Under the pieces are notes generated by a model. That model worked only from the letters and a program-made list of their open reading frames with translations. It was not told where the DNA came from and searched no databases. A stretch of DNA of 64,000 nucleotides, taken from NCBI RefSeq assembly GCF_030544485.1, contig NZ_CP130610.1:2604001-2668000 (forward strand), in the 5' to 3' direction. Below, piece by piece: positions 28,799-36,952 of the stretch (positions are counted from its first letter, which is position 1; the number at the start of each line of letters is the position of its first letter). This DNA is from Halomonas sp. HAL1 (GTDB lineage Bacteria; Pseudomonadota; Gammaproteobacteria; Pseudomonadales; Halomonadaceae). Both the position numbers and the translations under genes were made by a program.

Positions 28799-29317
28799 TT
28801 ATTGATGTGTGGCGGCGTCTTGCGACTCAAGCATATCAACCAGCGGCTGAAACTGCTCGCGGTTATGCTCGTTCATATGCATCAAAATACGATGCGCTTC
28901 GAGGATGCGGTCACGGAGCCCCTCTTCATCGGCAGGCTCTTCAGGTAACTCTTCGAGAGCATCGTTAAGCGTTGTGGCTTGCTGAATAGGTGCTTCCATC
29001 AGAGTGAAAAAGCGCGCAAAACCCATCACGTCAAGCATTTTTCGAACGTCATCATTATCGACAATAATGGTCGGTGGCTGCTCTAAGCGCCCTTTTACTG
29101 CCATTGCCACCTTAGCCAAGAAACCCAGCGCAGTTGAATCCACGTTGGTGGCTTCGCGCAGGTCAATCAGTACGGCACGCAACCCCGGTGTCTCAGCGAG
29201 ACGTTGGGCTTGGGTATCGAGTGTCGCGCAAAGCGTTAAACGCACATCGCCACACAGCTTTAAAACAAAAACACCAGAATCGAACGCCGCTTTAATGCGG
29301 CCTTCTTCAATCAGCAT
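28799..29317 (-). CDS. STAS-domain anti-sigma-factor antagonist
   Basis: The protein has 172 residues from the ATG at 29317. The first 100 residues form a STAS domain, and LIDLREATNVDSTALGFLAKVA carries the serine that is phosphorylated in SpoIIAA-type antagonists. The C-terminal part is an acidic, helical extension. The gene overlaps the upstream PP2C regulator gene by 11 bp. The two are expected to form a phosphorylation switch in which the phosphatase removes phosphate from this protein. The pair resembles the RssB/RssC and HsbR/HsbA modules of Pseudomonas; the kinase and final target are not in the window. Confidence 0.85.
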   Translation of the reverse strand: MLIEEGRIKAAFDSGVFVLKLCGDVRLTLCATLDTQAQRLAETPGLRAVLIDLREATNVDSTALGFLAKVAMAVKGRLEQPPTIIVDNDDVRKMLDVMGFARFFTLMEAPIQQATTLNDALEELPEEPADEEGLRDRILEAHRILMHMNEHNREQFQPLVDMLESQDAATHQ

Positions 29318-30503
29318 GACCAAATCCGCTCACCATCATGATTGTTAGATCATCGGGTAAAGCATCGCGTTCCTGGTTAGCATCGAACTCTGCGTCCCCT
29401 TCTGCAAGGAGAGCATTGGTCTCTGCTAGCCGGTCGCGCAACTGCTCAAGCGTGACACTCTCGCTTACTAATTGCTCAAGCTCCTTGAGCCGCGTGTCGA
29501 GCGTTTTACCCGGCAAGCATTCCAATACACCGTCTGAGCAAAGCCATAAACAAAATTTGTTCGGCAAAGCACAACTAAGCGAAGGATACTCCACATCGGG
29601 GAAAAGGCCTACTGGCATTCCTTCGCCTTCAAGACGCCGTAGCTCTCCTTCTGCTGCTAAAAGCGGCATGGGAAGCTGAGCGCCGAGCGAATAGTGCAGA
29701 GTATGCGTCTCATGGTCAATAACACCGACAAATAAGGTGGCATGTTTGCCTATACCCGTACCCTGTAACTCCCGGTTCATCGCCTTTAGCCAATCCGGCG
29801 GTAAATTTTCTGGCTGTTGACCATCCCACTCACTCAACCAACGATTGCATAAATATTTTAGCAGTACCGTGACAAAGGCTGACGACGCACCATGCCCCGA
29901 CACATCGGCAAAATAGAAGGCGCTATAACGATCGTTATAACGTTGATAGTCTAGAAAATCACCGGATAAATAGAGAGAAGGTGCAAATACATAGTCGTAA
30001 TACACCCCATTGATGACTTTAGGGCGTAACGGCAGTAAACGCCGCTGGATATGACCACCACTCTGCTGATCCATACGCAGTAGCGCCAAATGCGTTTCTA
30101 AGCTCTCATTTAACTCGGCAAGACGCTCGTGGTCACGCTCACGTTCCAAGGCCAAATCATTTAGCTCGATGGCTTTACGGATCATGCGCCGCAGCAGCTC
30201 GGCATGGCGTAAAGGGTGGACGATATAATCCACCAGCCCAACATCAATGGCTTTGATAAGGTCAGCATCCTGGCGCGAGTCACTTACAACCAGCGTTGGT
30301 AAGCGTCGCGTAAGCTGCGACCACTGCTGGCGAGGCACGGCTCTGGCGTGGGCCACAATCAGCGCCGTATCCGCAGGCAAGTGGTCGATGTCTTCAGCGG
30401 CAAAGACCCACATACCGTCGCAGGTAATCGCTTCGGCCAGCGCATCGCGCTCTCGACCCGGCTCGTCGATCACCGCGATCAACTGCTTAGAATGCTCCAT
30501 CAT
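29307..30503 (-). CDS. Response-regulator-like protein with PP2C (SpoIIE) phosphatase domain
   Basis: About 399 residues: an N-terminal receiver-like domain (about 5-120), a coiled-coil linker (about 120-160, rich in Glu, Arg and Leu) and a C-terminal PP2C/SpoIIE phosphatase domain. SGDFLDYQRY, FYFADVSGHGASSAFVT and ALPDDLTIMMV supply the metal-binding aspartates. The receiver is unusual: the strand that should end in the phosphorylated aspartate reads TALIVAHARAV, with no Asp. It therefore probably senses something other than phosphoryl transfer. It lies just after mlaA and overlaps the STAS gene. ATGs at 30503 or 30500 are likely starts, with GAGG upstream. It resembles RssB-type phosphatases of Pseudomonas. 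Confidence 0.85.
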   Translation of the reverse strand: MMEHSKQLIAVIDEPGRERDALAEAITCDGMWVFAAEDIDHLPADTALIVAHARAVPRQQWSQLTRRLPTLVVSDSRQDADLIKAIDVGLVDYIVHPLRHAELLRRMIRKAIELNDLALERERDHERLAELNESLETHLALLRMDQQSGGHIQRRLLPLRPKVINGVYYDYVFAPSLYLSGDFLDYQRYNDRYSAFYFADVSGHGASSAFVTVLLKYLCNRWLSEWDGQQPENLPPDWLKAMNRELQGTGIGKHATLFVGVIDHETHTLHYSLGAQLPMPLLAAEGELRRLEGEGMPVGLFPDVEYPSLSCALPNKFCLWLCSDGVLECLPGKTLDTRLKELEQLVSESVTLEQLRDRLAETNALLAEGDAEFDANQERDALPDDLTIMMVSGFGHAD

Positions 30504-30508
30504 AAGCC

Positions 30509-31348
30509 TCAATCGGCGCTATTTTCGCCACCAACGCCGTCGTCACCAGCGTCGCTATCTTCAAAGTCACTGTCCTCAAAGTCGCTATCATCAAAGTCGA
30601 AGGTATCGCTGGCAAAGGGGTCATCACCCAATTTTCCATCGCTTACCTCGAACTGGCGGCTCTGTAAGTAAGCGTCACGAATAAATCGGTAGCGATCACC
30701 GCGAATCAACTCCTCCTGGTCGAGCAACCCCGCTCGGGTGTCAATCAGGTTGAGTGCTGTCAGGCTTATGCGAACAGTGTCGTCTTCTACGTAGGTAACC
30801 GGATACGCGGCTATGTCAGCAGGTAAGCCCGTGGTATCACGTAGCGTACTGGGGCCTAAGAAAGGCAGCACCAAGTAGCGTGAATCATCCCAGCCCCATA
30901 CCGCCAACGTTTGGCCAAAATCCTCTTTATCCGCGGTAATTTCCATCAGCGTTGCGTAATCTAACAACCCGCCAATGCCAACGGTGGAGTTAATCAAAAA
31001 GCGCGAGGTAGCAAGGCCCGCATTAGCAGGCTTACCTTGGAGCACGCTATTAAGCGCGGTACGTACTTCGCCTAAATTGGAGAAAAAGTTACCTACCCCC
31101 GTCTCTACTGGATCAGGGGTAATAGTGCGATAGCCTCGTGCCACCGGCTTAAGCGCGTAACGATCCAGCACATCGTTGAACGCAAATACTTTACGGTTAA
31201 AACCTTCCCATGGGTCGTCTGGGTTGGTGTTTTCTACCGTTTGTGTACTGGCACAACCGCCGCTTGCTAATAACGCCACCAGCAGTAGCGGCAGCCCTTT
31301 TGAGCGCCACGAAAGCGTTGACTTGTCGTTACTTAACCACTGCCACAT
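30509..31348 (-). CDS. mlaA: MlaA (VacJ) outer-membrane lipid-asymmetry lipoprotein
   Basis: MlaA removes misplaced phospholipids from the outer leaflet of the outer membrane and hands them to the Mla pathway. From the ATG at 31348 (AAGGA upstream) it has 279 residues. It carries a lipoprotein signal with lipobox LLASGGC, then the family motifs DPWEGFNRKVFAFND and GYRTITPDPVETGVGNFFSN. The last 35 residues are a highly acidic, repetitive tail made of FDDSD/FEDSD units that is not part of the MlaA fold. It is the first gene of a module with the PP2C regulator and the STAS protein. Confidence 0.93.
   Translation of the reverse strand: MWQWLSNDKSTLSWRSKGLPLLLVALLASGGCASTQTVENTNPDDPWEGFNRKVFAFNDVLDRYALKPVARGYRTITPDPVETGVGNFFSNLGEVRTALNSVLQGKPANAGLATSRFLINSTVGIGGLLDYATLMEITADKEDFGQTLAVWGWDDSRYLVLPFLGPSTLRDTTGLPADIAAYPVTYVEDDTVRISLTALNLIDTRAGLLDQEELIRGDRYRFIRDAYLQSRQFEVSDGKLGDDPFASDTFDFDDSDFEDSDFEDSDAGDDGVGGENSAD
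30561..30605. repeat. 15-bp tandem repeat in the mlaA 3' end
   Basis: Three consecutive 15-bp units beginning TCAAAGTC encode, on the minus strand, the FDDSD/FEDSD repeats of the acidic MlaA tail; a partial fourth unit precedes them on the plus strand. The in-frame period suggests the tail length can vary by slippage. Confidence 0.8.
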
Positions 31349-31390
31349 GACATTTTCCTTTTTCCAATTCCACAGCACGTTGACAGAAAC

Positions 31391-32512
31391 CTACACCCGC
31401 CGAATGACGACACTGCCCGCACTATAGCCAGCGCCAAACGAACAAATCACACCAATATCGCCCTGATTGAATTGCTCGCGATGAAGGTGAAACGCAATAA
31501 TGGAGCCGGCTGAGCTGGTGTTTGCATAGCGATCTAAAATGATCGGTGCCTGGGTTTCACTTGGGTCATACCCCAACACTTTGCGGGCAATCAAATCGTT
31601 CATATGCCGGTTAGCTTGGTGCAGCCACATGCGTTTAAGGTCGCTTCCGTTTAGCTCCAAGGACGCCAGATGATCGGTGATCAACTTGGCCACCATTGGG
31701 CAAACTTCTTTAAATACCCGCCGCCCCTCCTGCACGAACAGCTTATCCAAAGCCATCGGATCACTGTCCGTCACGCGATTTAAAAAACCCGCATTATTAC
31801 GAATCGCGTTGGAAAACTTAGTGACCAAACGCGTACCGAGGATTTCAAACTGCTCATCAGCAACGGCAACAGCGCTATTTTCTAGTACCACAGCAGTACA
31901 AGCATCGCCGAAAATGAAGTGGCTGTCACGGTCTCGAAAATTAAGATGCGCTGAGCAGATTTCAGGGTTGACCACCAGTGCGCGATTGACGCTACCTGAG
32001 GCTATCGCGTTTGCCGCGGTTTCCAAAGCAAACGTGGCTGAACTGCAGGCCACGTTCATATCAAACCCATAGCCACTTGTTCCCAGTGTTTGCTGCACTT
32101 CAACTGCCACGGCAGGATAGGCACGCTCTAGATTTGAACAGGCAACAATCACTAGCTCGATATCAGCGGCATCCACTTGAGCGGCGGCCAGTGCCTGATG
32201 CGCAGCCTCGGTCGCCATCTCACACTGAAGCGAGGGCTCGTCATTACTCCGCTGTGGCAGTTTAGGCCGCATACGCTGTGGGTCAAGGATACCTGACGCA
32301 TCGAGGACATAGCGGCTCTTAATCCCAGATGCTTTTTCAATAAACTCGCTGCTTGAGTTCGCCAGCGGCTCGCGTTCTCCTCGCTCAATGGCCTCGGCGT
32401 GCTGCTCATTCTCACCATCTACCCAAGCATTAAATGCCGCCACCAGGGCCGCATTATCAATGGCGTGTTCCGGTGTATAGAGTCCTGTACCGGTAATCAC
32501 CACATGTGTCAT
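31391..32512 (-). CDS. FabH-like 3-oxoacyl-ACP synthase III
   Basis: This 373-residue thiolase-fold condensing enzyme starts at the ATG at 32512 with AAGGAG upstream. The catalytic cysteine lies in NVACSSATFALETA, the histidine in LHQANRHMND and the asparagine in DRYANTSSAGSI, giving a complete Cys-His-Asn triad. It is longer than the usual 320-residue FabH because of an N-terminal insertion of about 50 residues, a form common in Pseudomonas-like bacteria. It probably starts or primes fatty acid synthesis, perhaps from acyl-CoA. Confidence 0.88.
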   Translation of the reverse strand: MTHVVITGTGLYTPEHAIDNAALVAAFNAWVDGENEQHAEAIERGEREPLANSSSEFIEKASGIKSRYVLDASGILDPQRMRPKLPQRSNDEPSLQCEMATEAAHQALAAAQVDAADIELVIVACSNLERAYPAVAVEVQQTLGTSGYGFDMNVACSSATFALETAANAIASGSVNRALVVNPEICSAHLNFRDRDSHFIFGDACTAVVLENSAVAVADEQFEILGTRLVTKFSNAIRNNAGFLNRVTDSDPMALDKLFVQEGRRVFKEVCPMVAKLITDHLASLELNGSDLKRMWLHQANRHMNDLIARKVLGYDPSETQAPIILDRYANTSSAGSIIAFHLHREQFNQGDIGVICSFGAGYSAGSVVIRRV

Positions 32513-32641
32513 GCCAATCTCCTTTAAGCGGCTTGCCGACGTGGCTGGCCATTGTTGGCTAGCGCATAACCTGCGACGAACCCATAACGTTACTGTGTGC
32601 GTAAAATAGCGCTTTTTCCAGCACCTTTTTTCAACCACTTG

Positions 32642-35600
32642 CTAAACGCTGACAATCTCTTGCCAACGCTTTTCAAGGCGTTTCACCGATACGGGCATAC
32701 GGGTACCCAACTGCTGTGCAAAGAGCGACACCCTGAGTTCTTGCAACCACCAGCCAAAGGTCACTAACGTCGGGTCTTCGACACTCCCTCGCCGCTCACT
32801 TTTTCGACGAGCATCAAAACGGGCCTCTAATGCCTGAACATCCTGCATCATCATTTGATCTCGGCCACGTTCACGAGCGGCTTTTTCGAGCCGAAGTAGC
32901 GCCGCCTCGGTGTAGCGTGGATATTCATCCAGCCACTCGCCCGCATCGCGTATAAACCCTTGATAAACCAAACGCTGCATCTGTGCGCTAACATCGCTGT
33001 ACACCAGCGCCAAGGCAAAATTGAGCTTACCTTTTAGCACCTTACTGACTGCCAAATGCCCTTGCAGTGCGGCTTCTACTTTCACCAGCAATGCTTTGGC
33101 TTCTTCAACGAGCAGACTCTGAGTAGCGGTCAGTCGCTCACTGAACTCCCCTTCTGAGCGCGGCAGCGGGTGCTGAGCGACGACCTGGGTAAACACCGCT
33201 AGCAGCAGGTCGTCAATCAGAGCTTGCTTGCTGCCTACTTTGGCAAATAGCAGCGCACACTTCTCCACGCCTGGCAGTTGCTTGATCGCTTTAACCTGTT
33301 CGGGCAGCTTGGCAATCGCCAGTCGAGCGATGCCCTCCTGGTGCGCGGCGTCAGCTTTTGCAGGGTGATCGAACAGCGCTACCTTGAACTCGCTGGCTTC
33401 GGCGCCCCTGGTTTCAACGACCAGCGCAGGATACGCCTCAACACGAATACCTGCTTGAGTGGTCACGCGAGAGGCAGGCAACGGCGATTTAGGCAAACCA
33501 GCAACAGCAGGTTCAGAACTCACCTGTTCGGCTAACGCCTGGGCGCCAGCACTGGCGGCTGCCTCAAAGCGCTGTTCCAGCGCCCGTAGATCACGCCCCT
33601 GACCAAGGGTTTCTCCCGCATGATCCACCACGCGAATATTCATGATCAAATGCGGTTCGAGCAAATCTAAGCGCCAGTCGTCCAGATGCACCCGCGTTGA
33701 TGTCCGGCGGCGAATAAATTCTCCTAACGCCTCGGTTAACGGGCGTTGATCGGGCACCAAGGTTTCCAGCGCGGCATCCACCCAGTCTGGGATCGGCACC
33801 ACTTGGCGACGAATGCTTTTTGGCAGCGACTTCAGCAGCGCAATACACTTTTCGCGTAACAGCCCCGGCACCACCCACTCCAGCGCATGCACCGGCACTT
33901 GCGGCAGCATAGCGGCGGGAACGGTCAGGGTGACACCGTCATCTTCAGCTTCCGGATCAAAGTGATAGCTCACCGGATAGGCGACGCCAGCAAGGGTTAA
34001 ATGATCAGGATACTGCGCTTGGGTAATGTCGTCCGCATCGCGTGCTTTAAGCGAATCGATATCAAAATGCAGTAATTGCGGGTCTTGCTGCTCGGCCTGC
34101 TTGCGCCAGTGCTCAAAGCCCTTGCCGTTGACAATGTCGGCCGGAATCCGCTGATCGTAAAAATCAAACAGCGTATCTTCATCGACCAGAATATCCCGCC
34201 GCCGAGCACGGTCTTCCAGAGCTTCGACTTCATCAATCAGCGCGCGGTTATGGGCAAAGAAGGCCCCTTTGGTGTGAAACTCCCCTTCCACCAGCGCCCG
34301 GCGTATAAACAGCTCTCGGGACTCCTGGGGCGCGACTGGCCCGTAGTGCACCCGGCGCCGCGCCACAATCGGCAGTCCAAACAGTGTGACCTGCTCAAAG
34401 GCCACTACCTGGGCGCGTTTCATCTCCCAATGCGGTTCGCTGTAGCTGCGCTTAACCAAGTGCTGCGCCTGGGGCTCAATCCACTGCGGTTCGATTTTGG
34501 CCACGGTGCGGGCAAATAGCTTGGAGGTCTCCACCATCTCAAACGCCATGATCCATTTGGGCGACTTCTTGGCCAATCCAGAGCCGGGGTGGATCATAAA
34601 TTTGCGATTGCGGGCGCCGAGATACTCGCGGTTCTCCACCAGCGTACCCAAATTGGAGAGTAGCCCTGAAAGCAGCGCCTGGTGAACTTTACCGGAGGTT
34701 TTACGGCGTGCCTGCTTAGCCTGCTCTTCGCTCTCTTCTTCATCACGTACAGGCGGCGCGGGTACGTCGATATCCATATCTCGCAGCAGCTGACGTAGCT
34801 GGCGGAAGGTATCGTGCCACTCGCGCATGCGCAGGTAGTTGATGTAGTGATCGCGGCACCAGCGGCGCAGTTGATTGCCCGACAGGGCCTCACGGGCGTT
34901 CTCAATGCCGTGCCAGAGGTTCAGCAAGGCGACAAAATCTGAATCAGGATCGTGCCAGCGTTGGTGGGCTTGATCCGCAGCTTGTCGTTTGTCAGCAGGC
35001 CGGTCACGCGGGTCTTGAATAGCCAGCGCCGACACCACGATCAATACATCGCGCAGGCTGCCGAATTCGGCGCCCGCCAACACCATGCGCGCTAGGCGTG
35101 GGTCAATCGGCAGCCGCGCAAGCTTTCGGCCAAGCGGCGAGAGATGCTGCCGCTCATCGACGGCACCCAGCTCGAACAGCAGCCGAAAGCCATCTTTAAC
35201 AAAGCGGCTATCGGGGGGATCTACAAAGGGAAACGCCTCAATATCACCCAGTTTAAGCCCCAGCATCGAGAGAATCACCGACGCTAAGTTGGTGCGCTGA
35301 ATTTCGGGGTCGGTAAAACCAGGCCGAGATAGAAAATCTTCTTCACTGTAGAGGCGAATACACACGCCTTCGGCGATCCGGCCACAGCGCCCCTTGCGCT
35401 GATTGGCGCTGGCTTGGCTGACCGCTTCTACCGGTAGACGCTGTATTTTGGAGCGGTAGCTATAGCGGCTGATACGCACCAGCCCTGGGTCGATCACGTA
35501 GCGAATGCCCGGCACCGTTAGCGAAGTTTCCGCGACGTTGGTGGCCAGCACAATACGCCGCCCTCGATGAGGCGCAAACACACGATTCTGCTCTTCATTG

Positions 35601-36661
35601 GAGAGTCGGGCGTAAAGCGGCAGAATCTCGGTACCCTTTAAATCAGCCCGGCGCAGAATATCGGCGGTTTCACGAATTTCACGCTCGCCGGGTAAGAACA
35701 CAAGCACATCCCGGGGGCCATGCAGCCAGCCTTTCTCACGCTCAATAGCTTCGATCTCACCCACCGCGTGCAGGATTCCCTCTTGCAGCGTGCGGTCTTC
35801 CTCATCCTCGTCGTCACGTATTAGCGGACGATAGTGCACTTCAACAGGATAAGTACGTCCGGTGACTTCCACGACCGGGGCGGGGGTTGTCGCAGTGCCA
35901 AAGTGTTTAGCAAAGCGATCGACGTCGATTGTCGCTGAGGTAATGATGATCTTCAGGTCGGGGCGCTTAGGTAGCAAACGCTTTAAATAGCCGAGCAGAA
36001 AATCGATATTGAGGCTACGTTCGTGGGCTTCATCGATAATGATGGTGTCGTAGCGCAGCAGCAGCGGATCGTGCTGGGTCTCGGCCAACAAGATCCCATC
36101 AGTCATCAATTTAACCAACGTACTCGGGCTGCTCTGGTCAGTGAAGCGCACCTGATAGCCTACTTGGTCGCCGAGAGAGACCTGCAGCTCTTCAGCCAAA
36201 CGCCCTGCAACGCTGCGGGCAGCCAGACGACGCGGCTGGGTGTGACCAATCAAACCGCGGCGACCACGTCCAAGCTCCAGACACATTTTAGGTAGCTGGG
36301 TGGTTTTGCCTGACCCGGTCTCCCCTGCCACCACCACCACTTGATGGTCGCGTATCGCGTTAACGATGTCTTCTTTGCGTTCAACTACCGGTAGTTCGGG
36401 GGGATAGTTCAGCGCGACTTGCTGGGTTTCACGCAGGCTAAGCTGTTGCTGAGAACGGTCGAGTTCACGCTGCACTTCATCCAAACCACGGCTGATGGGC
36501 TTGTTGTCGCGCTGACGGCGATATAAGCCCGCCAAGCGACGCTCCAGCCGCTCTGCATCGCGCAGCATCACACTCCCTGCCGCCTGTTGCAGCGACGCGA
36601 GACGTTGGCTATCGGTAGGGGCTGGGGATGTGTCGGTGGTCACGATTGAGTCGGCTTCCAT
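32642..36661 (-). CDS. hrpA: ATP-dependent RNA helicase HrpA
   Basis: HrpA is a large DEAH-box RNA helicase linked to mRNA processing and rescue of collided ribosomes. The 1339-residue length is typical. Walker A GETGSGKTTQLPKMC, the DEAH box IIDEAHERSLNIDFLLGYL, motif III ITSATID and the helicase C-terminal segments LATNVAETSLTVPGI and QRKGRCGR are all visible. They are followed by the HA2, OB and long C-terminal domains. It stands alone on the minus strand between fadD and the FabH-like gene, 129 bp before the latter. Confidence 0.95.
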   Translation of the reverse strand: MEADSIVTTDTSPAPTDSQRLASLQQAAGSVMLRDAERLERRLAGLYRRQRDNKPISRGLDEVQRELDRSQQQLSLRETQQVALNYPPELPVVERKEDIVNAIRDHQVVVVAGETGSGKTTQLPKMCLELGRGRRGLIGHTQPRRLAARSVAGRLAEELQVSLGDQVGYQVRFTDQSSPSTLVKLMTDGILLAETQHDPLLLRYDTIIIDEAHERSLNIDFLLGYLKRLLPKRPDLKIIITSATIDVDRFAKHFGTATTPAPVVEVTGRTYPVEVHYRPLIRDDEDEEDRTLQEGILHAVGEIEAIEREKGWLHGPRDVLVFLPGEREIRETADILRRADLKGTEILPLYARLSNEEQNRVFAPHRGRRIVLATNVAETSLTVPGIRYVIDPGLVRISRYSYRSKIQRLPVEAVSQASANQRKGRCGRIAEGVCIRLYSEEDFLSRPGFTDPEIQRTNLASVILSMLGLKLGDIEAFPFVDPPDSRFVKDGFRLLFELGAVDERQHLSPLGRKLARLPIDPRLARMVLAGAEFGSLRDVLIVVSALAIQDPRDRPADKRQAADQAHQRWHDPDSDFVALLNLWHGIENAREALSGNQLRRWCRDHYINYLRMREWHDTFRQLRQLLRDMDIDVPAPPVRDEEESEEQAKQARRKTSGKVHQALLSGLLSNLGTLVENREYLGARNRKFMIHPGSGLAKKSPKWIMAFEMVETSKLFARTVAKIEPQWIEPQAQHLVKRSYSEPHWEMKRAQVVAFEQVTLFGLPIVARRRVHYGPVAPQESRELFIRRALVEGEFHTKGAFFAHNRALIDEVEALEDRARRRDILVDEDTLFDFYDQRIPADIVNGKGFEHWRKQAEQQDPQLLHFDIDSLKARDADDITQAQYPDHLTLAGVAYPVSYHFDPEAEDDGVTLTVPAAMLPQVPVHALEWVVPGLLREKCIALLKSLPKSIRRQVVPIPDWVDAALETLVPDQRPLTEALGEFIRRRTSTRVHLDDWRLDLLEPHLIMNIRVVDHAGETLGQGRDLRALEQRFEAAASAGAQALAEQVSSEPAVAGLPKSPLPASRVTTQAGIRVEAYPALVVETRGAEASEFKVALFDHPAKADAAHQEGIARLAIAKLPEQVKAIKQLPGVEKCALLFAKVGSKQALIDDLLLAVFTQVVAQHPLPRSEGEFSERLTATQSLLVEEAKALLVKVEAALQGHLAVSKVLKGKLNFALALVYSDVSAQMQRLVYQGFIRDAGEWLDEYPRYTEAALLRLEKAARERGRDQMMMQDVQALEARFDARRKSERRGSVEDPTLVTFGWWLQELRVSLFAQQLGTRMPVSVKRLEKRWQEIVSV

Positions 36662-36701
36662 TCACTTGGGCATTTAACAAGAGACATTTAGCTAGAGATA
36701 T

Positions 36702-36730
36702 AAAAAATCAACCCGCTCAATTGAGCGGGT
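36702..36730 (-). terminator. Rho-independent terminator downstream of fadD
   Basis: ACCCGCTCAA/TTGAGCGGGT is a perfect 20-bp palindrome at 36711-36730. In the minus-strand transcript it is followed by a U-rich stretch including six Us. It lies 223 bp past the fadD stop, after the structured element at 36785-36910. Confidence 0.8.
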
Positions 36731-36784
36731 CGTATAGTGTAACGCTTTCATCTCCACGACGCCTAACCACAAAGCAAACAGAAA

Positions 36785-36910
36785 GTGGGCGAGTCCAGGT
36801 CTCCACAAGGGCGCTGTGAACCCGTCCGTGGGCGCTACTTTCGCCACCTGACCGCCATGGATGGCGGAAATGCCGGAATTGTCAGGAATATTTTCCGGCC
36901 ATGGCGAAAG
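36785..36910. repeat. Structured intergenic element between fadD and hrpA
   Basis: Nested inverted repeats occur here: CTTTCGCCA (36838-36846) with TGGCGAAAG (36902-36910); CCTGAC with GTCAGG (36847-36852, 36881-36886); CCGCCAT with ATGGCGG around GG (36852-36858, 36861-36867). Beside them GGGCGCT occurs twice within 30 bp. No convincing gene is present in this 290-bp gap. The arrangement looks like a small dispersed palindromic element or a structured RNA end, but a second copy is not seen in the window. Confidence 0.5.
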
Positions 36911-36952
36911 ACCCTTGTTACAACCTGCCCTCGCCCGCTAATCGAGTGTTTA

